From contig OZ024895.1 in assembly GCA_964017195.1 (NCBI GenBank), forward strand, positions 13,552,534 to 13,616,533: a DNA stretch of 64,000 nucleotides. Direction: 5' to 3'. The stretch comes from Siderastrea radians (taxonomy: Eukaryota; Cnidaria; Anthozoa; Scleractinia; Rhizangiidae). The position numbers were made by a program, and so were the translations under genes. The notes under the pieces are model-generated. The model made no database searches. It saw only the letters and a list, made by a program, of their open reading frames with translations, and had not been told where the DNA came from. Below are positions 7,811 through 16,949 of this stretch, one piece after another (positions within the stretch are counted from its first letter, which is position 1; every line of letters starts with the position of its first letter).

Positions 7811-7990
7811 GCCCACGATCGCTTTTTCCACCTGGTCCGCGGTTTCTCCTTCCAAATCACGTGACTTCCGGTTGCCTGAGCCCACGATCCCTTTTTCCAC
7901 CTGGTCCGCGGTTTCCCCTTCCAAATCACGTGACTTCCGGTTGCATGCGCCCACGATCCCTTTTTCCCCCTGGTCAGCGGTTTTGAGCCC
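7811..7990. repeat. 69-bp tandem repeat carrying CACGTG E-boxes
   Basis: Copies start with GCCCACGATC at 7,811, 7,880 and 7,949; the third is cut at about 7,990 and a weaker echo follows (GGTCAGCGG at 8,013). Two full copies carry CACGTG at 7,858-7,863 and 7,927-7,932. It lies directly upstream of the 7,701 gene, so it may be an enhancer, or part of the terminal repeat of the virus-like element. The frames open through it on both strands are by-products of a repeat length divisible by 3. Confidence 0.75.
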
Positions 7991-8110
7991 GCCATCCCCT
8001 TAGCAACCCACGGTCAGCGGTTTGCCCTTCCGGTTAGCAACCACGAGAACCAATCAGAAGCCAGTATTTTCTCCATCTGGGCCCCTTTACTACTTGCATT
8101 ATTAGGCCAA

Positions 8111-8362
8111 TAAATAAAATATATAGCAAACAAATGAGTGTGTGACATTATGTTCGGGCAATAGGAGTAGCTTCTTATCAAACGCCTTCGGTAAATTCAA
8201 AGCAGAGCCAACCTAGCGTAAAATATTTTGTTGATGGGAAATCTGCATTATTTGTGCTTCTGAAACGCCGCAGATAGTAGACTGTAGATTTTTCAATGCC
8301 CCTGTCTTTGGAAAAAAGTGAGCTAATGACTTCCATTCCTCTGTCTTCGTGCCAGTTTGAAC
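8111..8362. other. AT-rich spacer
   Basis: The boundary between the virus-like element and repeat R lies here. No coding frame or repeat was recognised. A CCAAT box and an ATATAT run occur just before it (8,050-8,125). Confidence 0.4.
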
Positions 8363-9214
8363 AGAGGCAGCCCAAGCTCACGACTCGAGAAAGCGAGGAA
8401 TTTATTAATTATTTATGGTTCTCGAGCCGGGACGTGACCTTCCAGAGAGACCGGTATTGGGTTGCAAGCGGCCGTCAACAATTTGAGACTTTGTATGGGG
8501 AATAATATATCGTCGATTTCCAACGTTAAATAAAACTAAATTTCAACATTTTTTAGTGAAATAAATAACACTAATTTACCTCTTGCGTCTTTGTGTGTTT
8601 TTTGGGCTTATTCCATCGTTTTGGGCCTTCTTTGTCGCGACTGTTACTACCTTCATAGACCGGTATTGGGTAACAAGCGGCCGTTGACAATTTGAGACTT
8701 TGTATGGGGAATAAAATATCGTCGATTTCCAACGTTAACTGAAACTAAATTTCAACATTTTTTTAGTGAAATGAATAAAACTAACTTATCTCTTGCGTCT
8801 TTGTGTGTTTTTTGGGCTTATTCCATCGTTTTGGGCCTTCTTTGTCCCCGGTCTTTGTCACGACTGTCACTACCTTCATAAGACGAAGTCAAGGCACCAC
8901 ACCGTTTCAGGCCGGAGATTCGAACTTGTGTACTCGAAGGCGGTTTGCGGCCAGAAAATCCATCCTATCGCAGAGTTTTTCAGCCAGAGGTAAAGCTCTA
9001 TGATCGCCACACCTTGTAAAATGTTCCTTCGCCAAATATCCCCGTGCATTTTCCTGAAAATGAGCTTTTTCTCACTCCATGTCCAAAATCCCTTCTTTCG
9101 GCGAACGCTCATGATTTTGAAAATCGACACGAGGCTTGGGTCCGAGATCAAATCTCTCTCGACCCACGGTGGCACAGTCAATTCATGTACAGCACTTACC
9201 CCATCCCGACAGTG
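8363..9214 (+). repeat. Dispersed repeat R, copy A (first part)
   Basis: This stretch is found again, inverted, at 26,955-27,292 and 21,067-21,601. Inside it a 209-bp unit is tandemly duplicated (starts at 8,449 and 8,658, both GACCGGTATTGGG); the second unit has a short extra segment near 8,845. Copy A is interrupted at 9,214 by the tyrosine-recombinase retrotransposon and resumes at 16,400. No convincing protein is encoded; overlapping short frames are shadows. Confidence 0.8.
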
Positions 9215-9260
9215 CTATATCCTGACCCATGCTTACAGTAAAAGATAGGGCGAAAACCCC
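9215..9260. repeat. YR1 left terminal repeat (B2)
   Basis: Begins CTATATCCTGACCC. It matches 9,459-9,503 almost perfectly in direct orientation. It is also an imperfect inverted complement of the right terminal repeat at 16,332-16,399 (shared blocks TCCTGA, CATGC, GTAAAAGAT), so the element has inverted termini as well. Confidence 0.8.
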
Positions 9261-9390
9261 GTAAAAGGGCGTAGAGTGAGTAAGCACAGGTCGGACTAGA
9301 GGGAGGGCGGGTGGGAAAAACAGACCGACCACTGTGAATTCGCGTGGTCTCCACACAGGATACTCGAATGGTCGACCCTATTCCCCGAGT

Positions 9391-9503
9391 GTTGAGTAAA
9401 AAGAGCGCCTATTCAAGTATGATAAGATCTTTTACAGTGCGCATGACTCAGGACAGTGCTATATCCTGACCCATGCTTACAGTAAAAGATAGGGCGAAAC
9501 CCC
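9391..9503. repeat. YR1 internal junction: right-end copy (9,391-9,458) fused to left-end copy (9,459-9,503)
   Basis: The first 68 bp equal the right terminus 16,332-16,399; the next 45 bp equal the left terminus 9,215-9,260. The fusion point lies at GACAGTG|CTATAT. Because the two ends are inverted complements of each other, the junction forms an imperfect palindrome of about 64 bp (9,430-9,492). It corresponds to the internal complementary region of DIRS elements or the B1-A2 region of Ngaro elements. Confidence 0.8.
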
Positions 9504-9611
9504 TAAGGACCCTTCTCCTTACATCACCACTTCCCCCACCCACTAGTACGTGTCTTATACCCAATCCCAATCCCACTCCTGACCAATCTGGATAAAAGAA
9601 AGAGCCGATGA

Positions 9612-11062
9612 CTACAGTTTGTCAAATTTATGTTTCCTGGGAGACCGCCTTGTAACGGGTAGGGGCTCGGAGGTCCGGGGAGCCAGTTGTAGAGGAAAAG
9701 CTGGTTCAAAACCACTGAGCTGATTAAGCTCCTCGTAGCGAGTAGATGTTTCGGGAGTGGCTTGGGCCATTCGTGCAGCGACTGAGTCAGGCTGGAGGGA
9801 CTTGTGTAGCTGCAAATAATACTTCGCCATGCGGTTAGATCTCCATCCTACGTGGTCAACGATGTCGTCCAAAGTACTACCAGTAAGGGCCATTGTAATG
9901 GCTTCTCCACAACGGAAGCTGTAGAGAGTTTTGTTGCTGAGTCCAGCCTCAGACAAGTAACCTTTAAGGCGGGCTTCAGCAGCATCTGTTGAAAAGGCAT
10001 CAAGAAGGACTCTGTTTCCACTGGTCGTCCGAAACAGAGGGCCGTTATCCACGGAGATCTTAATCGCGCGACAGATGGCCATGTAATCATCGAGAGCCTT
10101 CACTGGGCAGATAGAGGGGTTGGGGTGTCGGGCGACCGCGAAAACCCTGGAGTCCCCCGAGCGAAGAGTTTTTCCGAAGACATGATTAAATATGACGCCT
10201 TTGTCATTCGGAAAACGCAAGATTTCGGCTGCCTTGATGTGGCTCAGGTCCGATGGGCGGTCGCCAGAAAAGAAATGTAATTTGAAGTAAGCCAGATCTC
10301 TAGCATGAATATAAATATGAATTGGGTCGGTTCCTGCCATACGTAGCTTATTATCGATGACCTGGCAAAGGGTTAAAAGATCACTGATAAATAAAGGTTC
10401 CGCCTGTTTGGGGGTAGCGCGCGCTTGCAGTTGTTCTTCTGTCACACCTTTTAAGTATCGTTTGACCGCCGCATGGGCAACTGGATTAGATGCTTGGACC
10501 TCCGATGCGGTGAGACCAGTACTTTCCAAATAATCGCGCATAATAGCTCTAAGTTGACCTAGAGAAGAGTCGACGGTTTTGAACGCCAAGCGACGAGGAC
10601 ACTCGCATGGTAGGAGTTGTTTGGAGTTGGTGCCTTGGTGAGGGCAGGACTCCTTGTGTATCTGAGTTTTTGAATCCCTGTCTTTCCAGATGAGAAAATA
10701 AATAACGTCTCTAGGTGAGACACTATCCAAGGATTTAGGGGGGATAATCTCTCAAGAAAGGACATGAATTCGTTTTCAAGAGCGCTTCGTCGTTTCCTAT
10801 ATTTGGAAGACGCCATAGTGTCCTCTAAGGCCTTCCAACGAGACTCGAGCGGGGTCGTATCAATTTCTGACTGTCTGGCTCCTCGCGGTTTCTTATGTTT
10901 TGGTGAGCCGCAAATGGGGCAAAACAAGAAGTTCGGGTTGTTGGGAGCGAAGCACGAAGGGCAGTCGACCTGGGTTGCAGGATTCCCAGGACAAAATGTT
11001 GTAGTCACCTCCTGAAACAATATGAGTTGAAAGGATAAGTCACTCGGGCTGGAGCCCCACAA
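9612..11062 (-). pseudogene. Tyrosine recombinase of YR1 (frameshifted)
   Basis: Two frames cover one protein. Upstream (about 11,012 to 10,745) is a zinc-ribbon N-terminus, with CPSCFAPN and CPICGSPK. It probably follows a splice acceptor (TTGTTTCAG at about 11,014-11,022). It reaches FMSFLERLSP and then shifts frame at a six-G run (10,736-10,742). Downstream, 9,612-10,730 continues with SVSPRDVIYFLIWKD. The catalytic core shows SGDRPSDLSHI (first Arg), TLYSFRCGEA (the H/S-x-x-R box, with Ser where His is common), HVGWRS (second His/Trp box) and KYYLQLHK (nucleophilic Tyr region). The enzyme integrates the circular cDNA. The frameshift and the YSFR variant suggest an inactive copy. Confidence 0.8.
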
Positions 11063-11216
11063 GGCGGAAAACCCACAAATCCCATGGCAGGGGGAGATTG
11101 CGTGGTTGGTGGAAACCAGGTTTTTTTGACGGCCAAATCAGGGCGTCTGTGTCCCCCTGCCTAGCGAGGCGGTATCGATCCCTAGCATGATGAAGTAGTG
11201 TAGGCCACCAAAAAGG

Positions 11217-12535
11217 TCAGGGGGTGATACCAGGTACAATTACGGTAGCTGTTGCCTGCGCCGTTAAAATGTGTCGGATAGCAGGTCCAATGAGATAAAT
11301 AGGGGGAAATATATATCCATTCTCTACCCGACCCTGCACATCATAGAGGGGATTTTGTGAAAAAAAATTTAATCCCGTCGACAGGGGTGACGGCGATGGC
11401 GTGTAGTGGCGAGGACACTTGCTATTCGAATCTAATGCCATGAGGTCGATAGTGTGAGGTCCGTGGAGCTCTTCTACGCGTTCCCACAAAGGCTGAGCGA
11501 GTTGCGCGTCAGCATCTGACCACTCGCGTGACGGCTGATTCGCAGGGTTCGAAGCACTCGGAATCCATTGCATAGAGAGAGCCATATTATAACGTAGAGT
11601 AGTGTCGAAGATGGACTTCAAAGCCTGATTGACCCCTTGGTTCCTACAGCCCTGACGCAGCCACGCATGGTAGAGCACTTATCTACCAACGCATCCACGC
11701 GCGTGTTCTCGAGATGAGAAGAGAAAGCTTGAAGGGCATATAACAATGCGTAGGCCTCTTTTATAGCAATATCGCGATCGCCCAGCTGTTGACTGAAGTA
11801 GTCTCCTGTCTTTACCAACCCTTCTGGAAGAGTTAGGGTAGCGCCCCACCGGGACTGAGAGGCGTCAGAGGCGAGGGTCTGCACGACCCTGTGGTCTTCC
11901 GTACGCCATGGGACGCACCCAGACCATGTGTCGATGAATCGCCAGTGCATTATTTCAGCTTGGAGCTCTGCCTCGAGTTTTACGGGTGTCCCCAGCCTCT
12001 GACAACGAGAGATAGCATTGGCGGTCATTCGCGTATACAGCTGTGCCGCGGGGACCATCAAGGTAAGGGAAATGCATTTACCCTGAAAACGTTGTAAGAG
12101 GGTCAAGGTTACCTCTTCGAGAGAAAGAATTTCTTCGCGTAACGCGATGAACTTATGTTTCTTTTCTTCAGGGAGGGAAAACGTCAGGCGTTCTGTATCT
12201 ACGAGGTGTCCGAGGAAGATGAGACGCCGTGTGGGGACAGAAACACACTTGGCGATGTGTAAAAAGTACCCAAGTTGGGTTAAAACAGTGGCCGCCACGA
12301 AAAAGGCACAATTTGCGGCATCCAAACTGGAAATCAAATTATATGATTCAATAGTTTTAGCAAAATATGTATATATATTTTAAGGACCTTTGATCTATTT
12401 TTGCCATATTTGTACTTTTTATACTTTTAGTTTAGCTTGTATCTGTTATAATGTTAAGTTTTATTTTATTCTTTTGTTATAGAGGACCTCCCTGAAAACC
12501 ACTCAACGTGATGGGAGTATCCTCTTTAAAGATTA

Positions 12536-12566
<31 letters not shown>

Positions 12567-13396
12567 GGTGCGTGCGATCTCTGATCCCCATAGTTCGCCA
12601 AGATGTCTATCATCTATGTACTGGGAACAAGGGACTCCTAGATCGCGCATAACGTGGGTTGCCACCATACCCAGAGTCTGATAAATATACGGGCTTTCCT
12701 TCCATCCCTGGGGTAGGGTGCGCCACACCAGCCACCAACCACGTCACCCCACTCTGCACCCATATCTGGCTGGCTATCTTTAGAAATGAAGAAATGGTCG
12801 AAACCCGATTTATCGTCTAGCTTCGTGTGGAAGGAATCACGGGAAAGGTAACGTGGCAGATTGATCACCTGGTCCAAGGAGAAGGGACATGGACGCATGA
12901 AGCAGTTCAGATATTGTTGGTCATGAACCAAGCGTGGTTTCGAAGGCTCAATACTGAAAGGCATGACTGTGGCGGGTGGAGGGGTCTCACCAACCTTACC
13001 CCATACTCTGATGGCGCCCATAGCTATTTTGTTCTCGATCTCACGTGAGATAATGTTTTTGTAGAGTTTACATTTCCGGTTGTTAGGGAAGTGCTTGTTC
13101 GGGGGAAAGGAATGGTTGAAGGGCTCGTTGCGATATTTCCCTTTGAAAGGGACAATGAACTGCTTAACTGGGACTCCGTTTTTTATCCAATCGAGGATCG
13201 TTTTCCTTTGGGGGTGCGATTTTGTCATCTGATCCCAAACTGCGAAGTGGCGATGTGGTTCCCCCGCTATAAAACCATCAGGGTCCCGTACCCAGACATC
13301 CCCAGCGGATGCCGATGCTCTCCCTTTTGCTACTGACTCGATAGAAGGCTCGGCAGATGAGTATAACGGTCCTCCCTCTCCAGGGGGCCACCTCAT
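11217..13396 (-). pseudogene. Reverse transcriptase-RNase H of YR1 (broken)
   Basis: The N-terminal part (12,750-13,396) has SKPRLVHDQQYLN and FHTKLDDKSGFDH (RT motif A region), then MGAEWGD. A frameshift at about 12,745 moves the frame to WWLVWRTLPQGWKESPYIYQ and the catalytic YIDD (about 12,612). The gene is then cut by an inserted retroposon tail (12,334-12,567) and resumes with SSLDAANCAFFVAA. RNase H follows (LASDASQSRWGA, KEAYALLYAL, and WIPSASNPANQPSREWSDA after another frameshift near 11,660). The C-terminal stretch (HTIDLMALDSN, YIFPPIYLIGPAI) is the conserved region downstream of RNase H in DIRS-type elements. At least three lesions make this copy dead. Confidence 0.8.
12334..12567 (+). 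mobile_element. Truncated retroposon 3' end with (ATT)n tail
   Basis: 234 bp of AT-rich sequence interrupt the RT frame between the codons for ART and SSLD. The insert ends in an (ATT)n microsatellite (12,536-12,566), preceded by GAGGACCTCCCTGAAAACC. This is the layout of 5'-truncated LINE tails with a simple repeat at the 3' end. The parent family was not identified, and no clear target duplication is visible. Confidence 0.6.
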
Positions 13397-13696
13397 AAAA
13401 CGTATTTCTCGTTGTCGAAATTTTCGTTCCGCTTCTAGGGGGTGGAACTCGGCTTCTAGCTCCCACCGTGGAACGTGTGGAGTCTATGGTGAAAAAATAA
13501 AAGGAAGTAATAGGAGCCACCCAGAAAGGGAGGACCGCCTCATCCCGCCACCTGAATTCAAGCAGCTTAAGGTCTGATTACCAGACAGTAATTTGGACCC
13601 CGGATGAAGCGGTCGAGCTAATCGAAAAACTACCATATATGGGGCATATAAGACACAGAGGAAAAACAGACACATATAAGCCTAATTTAACGTGGT

Positions 13697-14215
13697 TTAT
13701 TCAACCTTCGGTTTCTTTGGTGGAGGCTGGTCACGTGGACGTCGTTTTGGGCAGTCCCTAGCGTAGTGCCCTGGATCCCCGCAGGAATAGCAACGGCCAT
13801 GGGCACTTCCTACACGCCTTTCGCCCCACTCGCGTCGAGGACCGGGTGGTCCGCGGTTCTGGTTTGTGGGTCTGGCTGCTCGTTCGTATCGGCGGACCAG
13901 TTTGTCCGCTTCCAGTTCGGCCTCTGTGGCCAGGGAGGCGAATATCGTAGCCCGTAGGTCCACGGGGCGACCGCTCTGCTGGGAATAAGCCAGTCGCTCC
14001 CACAGCGCCGCCAGCTTGGCCGTTTCGGTAGCTTGACCACGGCGTGCCTCCTCAAGTAACCCTCGCAACTTATTGAGGGCGACCGCCTCGCTGAAGTCTA
14101 GCGCGTGACAATAGGTTTTTAGTTCGTCACGAAGGCTTTGAAAACGCCTCGAGTGATTCGTGCCAGTGAGGTCGGAGACCTGACCTTTCAAATCTTTAAC
14201 GAGGGAGACAAGTTC
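13697..14215 (-). CDS. Gag of YR1, exon 2 (zinc knuckle)
   Basis: Begins at a splice acceptor (TTTACAG ending at 14,216) with ELVSLVKDLKGQVSDL, a coiled-coil-like start. It continues through a helical region and Arg/Gly-rich linker and ends with CYSCGDPGHYARDCPKR, a CCHC zinc knuckle that binds RNA in Gag proteins. 172 codons are open to the stop at 13,697. The frame joins that of 16,053-16,280 in phase 0 if the 1.8-kb stretch between them is spliced. Just downstream lies the RT gene of the same element. Confidence 0.65.
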   Translation of the reverse strand, partial: ELVSLVKDLKGQVSDLTGTNHSRRFQSLRDELKTYCHALDFSEAVALNKLRGLLEEARRGQATETAKLAALWERLAYSQQSGRPVDLRATIFASLATEAELEADKLVRRYERAARPTNQNRGPPGPRREWGERRVGSAHGRCYSCGDPGHYARDCPKRRPRDQPPPKKPKVE

Positions 14216-16052
14216 CTGTAAAGGCAAAGCTAGATGTTATCAAGGTTGGCGCAAATGTCAGCACCGCCGCGCCGATATTATTCTTGGGGCTCTAAGTGCC
14301 GGTATCAAATTGCAAAAAAGTCATCTAAGCACGCAAATCGAAACTTCAAAAGCAATACGATATCTGCGCTCCTCAACTCAACTGACATATTCTTTAGTAC
14401 TATGGACAAAAAAACGCGGTGTCCATTGCCAATTTTGTTCGTATGTGGATCGGAAGATCTAAAACGGACGAGAGTTCTATTCATAGATCACGCGGGAACG
14501 TATAGAGATAATGACAGTAATTAAAAAAAAATAACAATGCGCTCAGTTTTGTTTGCATAAAGATGAAAGAGATAACGATAATTGGACACAGGCACGCGAT
14601 GAGCGAGGGTAACACAAAAGATGAATAGTCCCCTCCACGAAATTACTCAACGGGTGTGAGGAAGTAACAAAGCAAGCCAAAATGTTCGTACTGTGCCTGT
14701 TGGCTGCGTTGGGTCCTAGAATCCAGACTTTTCGCCCTACGCAGAGGGCAGGTACAACGTCACCCTATACGGAACATCATACACAAAAGGGCTCCTTATC
14801 ATCTTGGGTCACGAGAGAAACAAAATTTGATAAATAGACATTGCCAGGGACCGTGAAAGTTCCCGTTGAAAGCGATTATAATAAAAGCCCTGAGGATTGG
14901 GGTCCGAGCTAAGTGCCTTGCCCCATAGTGCTATAGTCCGTCCCATACGAGGATACACCTCACGATACTCAGTGTACGCAAATAATCGTAGTTTACGTGT
15001 AGACGCAAACATACTCCGTGTCGATCGCGAACTGATTTACGTAATAGTCGTGCCAGTGCTGTGTTGCCTCTAGAACAGTGAAAAAAAAATAACCCAACTG
15101 TGGTCTCGCCAATGTGTGAGTTGGTCACACAAATCTGATATGCTTACTTATTCAGAGGTCTCGCCAGTTTTCTGTGTTGGTCGCACAAAACGAGAGCGCT
15201 CGGTGATCTCGCCAATTTTCTGTGTCAGTTGGTCGCACATAACGAGAGCGCTCGGGATCTCGCCAGTTTTCTGTGTTGGTCGCACAAAACGAGAGCGCTC
15301 GGTGATCTCGCCAGTTTTCTGTGTTGGTCGCACATAACGAGAGCGCTCGGTGATCTCGCCAGTTTTCTGTGTTGGTCGCACAAAACGAAAGCGCTCGGTG
15401 AGCTCGCCAAATTGATGTTTGAAGTACATACACATTTGCCATACGGACCGCTACTTACATCACCATAAGCACGGCTCACGGTAAAATCATGAAAGTAAAT
15501 ACAGAAGCTACATTAAAGTAAAAACATTTGAACAGGGCCATAGCGATCCTGTGCCCATCTAAAAGATTATATGATGTCGGCCTGCATGACCGAAGGTAAT
15601 TCACGCCAAAGGCATCAAATAGTAAAAAATCGCCGTACATAGCATGAAACTGAGCGAGTAATATAGGGGTAGAAATAAAAAACCCAGCAAGGTAGTAGCT
15701 AGAGATAGCTAATAGCCTAACATATAGACGGTGTGAAAGTAGACAAGGATAGCATGTGCTTAGCTATTGTAACAAAAAAATTCCCACAGCGCAAAACTTG
15801 TTTGCCTAATAAGAATGACAGACCGATATAGACCCGCTAGTCCGCTCTATGGGGGAAAACCTTATCCTAAACGACGGTCAAGGAAGACAGAAATCTAAAT
15901 GTGGATACAGGTTATAGAAAGGCAACGCCCGCGCGGGAAGAAGCCCGCGCTTGCAAAGGCGGGAATGTTCCCCGTATATAACGACATTTTGCGTTCCTAA
16001 ACGTACCGTGTTCTAAAACAGGGCGGGTTCTGCAAACTCAGAGAGAACTGAC
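14216..16052 (-). other. Putative intron / 5' region of YR1
   Basis: GTCAGT at the 5' side (16,052 downward) and TTTACAG at the 3' side (14,216) bound it, and flanking frames agree. It holds the 48-bp minisatellite at 15,103-15,410. Otherwise it has many stops and no recognisable gene. Introns are known in some DIRS-type elements. Splicing here is inferred. Confidence 0.45.
15103..15410. repeat. 48-bp minisatellite with GAGCGCTC palindrome
   Basis: Unit starts (TCTCGCCA) are at 15,159, 15,207, 15,258, 15,306 and 15,354, with a partial one at 15,402 and a degenerate one at 15,103. Spacing is 48 bp except one 51-bp unit. Each unit carries GAGCGCTC (GAAAGCGCTC in the last). Because 48 is divisible by 3, long open frames appear in several frames; these are not genes. 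Confidence 0.85.
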
Positions 16053-16280
16053 CTGATAGGATGCCTTGGATGGGCTGATGGAAGCGCCAGCAGCAACAGA
16101 TCCAGAAGCTGATGATGGCTGAGAAGTGGCGGTCGGGTTTGTACCGGTCGCGACGCCTGCTTGAGCTTCGGAGGTTTTATTTTGGCCAGAACTGCCGGAA
16201 GACCCGGAGGTCGAGGCTGTTTCCCCGTCTAAAATAGTACTAACGTTACCAGAAGGTAACTGAGGGGTCTGTTCAGTCAT
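16053..16280 (-). CDS. Gag of YR1, exon 1 (Ser/Thr/Gly-rich leader)
   Basis: ATG at 16,278-16,280 opens a 76-codon low-complexity stretch (MTEQTPQLPSGN, SGSSGSSGQ, ASISPSKASYQ) ending at a consensus donor CAG|GTCAGT. It lies just inside the right terminal repeat, where the first coding exon is expected. The unspliced frame stops four codons later. Assignment rests on position, composition and phase match to 13,697-14,215. Confidence 0.5.
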
Positions 16281-16331
16281 TGCGATGTCGTTTTTTGGAG
16301 CTCAATGAGCGAGGTCTGTTCAGCTCGAAGG

Positions 16332-16399
16332 GTTGAGTAAAAAGAGCGCCTATTCAAGTATGATAAGATCTTTTACAGTGCGCATGACTCAGGACAGTG
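16332..16399. repeat. YR1 right terminal repeat (A1)
   Basis: 68 bp starting GTTGAGTAAAAAGAGCG and ending in GACAGTG, identical or nearly so to 9,391-9,458. The next base begins the R repeat again (GCATCACG). Confidence 0.8.
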
Positions 16400-16634
16400 G
16401 CATCACGCACAGCACTGTTGTATCGATCAACAGTTCGGGAGGATACTACCCTGGGTACCAGAGGTTTTTCCTCACTAACGTCGGGAGAAATCGGTCGGAG
16501 GCCGACGCAAGGAGCGGCTTGCCGCGAGAAAAAACTTTTCGCGCGGGACACAGTAGAGAACATAAGCTGCAACCAGAAACCGCGCAAGAAAAGCCTCTGG
16601 CACCCAGGGTAGGAGGATACCAGTTCTGGAAGAA
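16400..16634 (+). repeat. Dispersed repeat R, copy A (end) with nested MITE
   Basis: 16,400-16,446 and 16,621-16,634 match, inverted, the R copy at 20,655-21,100, including CAGTTCGGGAGGATAC followed by CAGTTCTGGAAG. The match ends after GGAAG. A MITE separates the two halves. Confidence 0.7.
16447..16611. mobile_element. 165-bp MITE with 24-bp TIRs and 9-bp target duplication
   Basis: Left end TACCCTGGGTACCAGAGG and right end CCTCTGGCACCCAGGGTA form 24-bp inverted repeats with two mismatches. GGAGGATAC flanks both sides (16,438-16,446 and 16,612-16,620). The uninterrupted site exists at about 20,650-20,680. A 9-bp duplication suggests a MULE-type, or with another boundary choice an 8-bp hAT/P-type, origin. 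It encodes no protein. Confidence 0.85.
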
Positions 16635-16833
16635 AGTGTGACGTCACATTTCTTTTGTTCTTGCGAAAATACGCAAAAATTGGTAAAAATAATAGAGAGA
16701 AACTGGTGCCTAATGCTAAAAGCTCCTTACCAGTCTCTAGGCGCAATATCCGGGAACTTTGAGTAGCAAATCTGGTAGAAAACAAGATGGCTGCTAGCAC
16801 GGTTGCATTTTAGCGACGAAAGTAGAGTTAATT

Positions 16834-16946
16834 AACAATTATCCTGCGAAATCGCGCGGAATATCGCCTGATACTTAGCCGACGAGGCCGTAGGCCGAGT
16901 TGGCTAAATCAGAGGATATTCCGTAAGATTGAGCAGGATAATTGTT
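16834..16946. repeat. Short foldback repeat (about 113 bp)
   Basis: AACAATTATCCTGC is inverted as GCAGGATAATTGTT, and GGAATATCGCCTGAT mirrors ATCAGAGGATATTCC around a GC-rich centre (CGAGGCCGTAGGCCGAG). The whole unit can fold into one hairpin. An outer inverted pair (TATTATTCAACAAATT at about 16,950; AATTTGTTGAATAATA at about 17,553) and AGCGACGAAA (16,813) with TTTCGTCGCT (17,747) hint at a larger 0.9-kb element around it. Confidence 0.6.
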
Positions 16947-16949
16947 TTA

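Larger units (their letters stand above)
1..8110. mobile_element. Integrated Polinton/adintovirus-like element, right-hand part
   Basis: About 8 kb of compact, mostly intron-free genes on both strands, with TATA-like promoters 30-80 nt from start codons and convergent AATAAA signals. The chromodomain integrase (1,488-2,636) is the hallmark that ties it to Polinton/Maverick-type elements and adintoviruses. No PolB, packaging ATPase, protease or hexon is visible, so those genes must lie left of the window or be lost. The left edge is cut by the window. The right edge is put near 8,110, where gene density and GC content fall; no terminal inverted repeat could be tested because the other end is missing. 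The family assignment is inference. Confidence 0.7.
9215..16399 (-). mobile_element. DIRS/Ngaro-type tyrosine-recombinase retrotransposon (YR1)
   Basis: A 7.2-kb element on the minus strand with gene order gag, RT-RNase H, tyrosine recombinase. Its right end is 16,332-16,399 and its left end 9,215-9,260. Both end sequences recur side by side and in the same orientation at 9,391-9,503, which is the junction expected of a circular intermediate. The target R reads GACAGTG then GCATCACG; the inserted copy has GACAGTG on the left flank (9,208-9,214) and GACAGTG at the right end (16,393-16,399), with no target duplication. This is the signature of recombinase-mediated rather than DDE integration. 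All three genes are damaged. Confidence 0.85.

Noticed and set aside
7715..7995. Overlapping frames with KSRDLEGETADQ-type repeats
   Set aside because: The 69-bp repeat is divisible by 3, so several frames stay open. No start context or paralogue.
15103..15410. CRISPR array
   Set aside because: Units are contiguous with no variable spacers, and the setting is an animal retrotransposon. The same applies to 53,477-53,668, 57,386-57,612 and 59,055-59,143.
15116..15479. Four or five frames open through the 48-bp repeats
   Set aside because: Several frames open at once in both directions because the unit is divisible by 3; not coding.
16354..16800. 148-codon minus frame and plus frames over the 165-bp MITE
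   Set aside because: They cross the MITE boundary and target duplication, so they cannot be one old gene.
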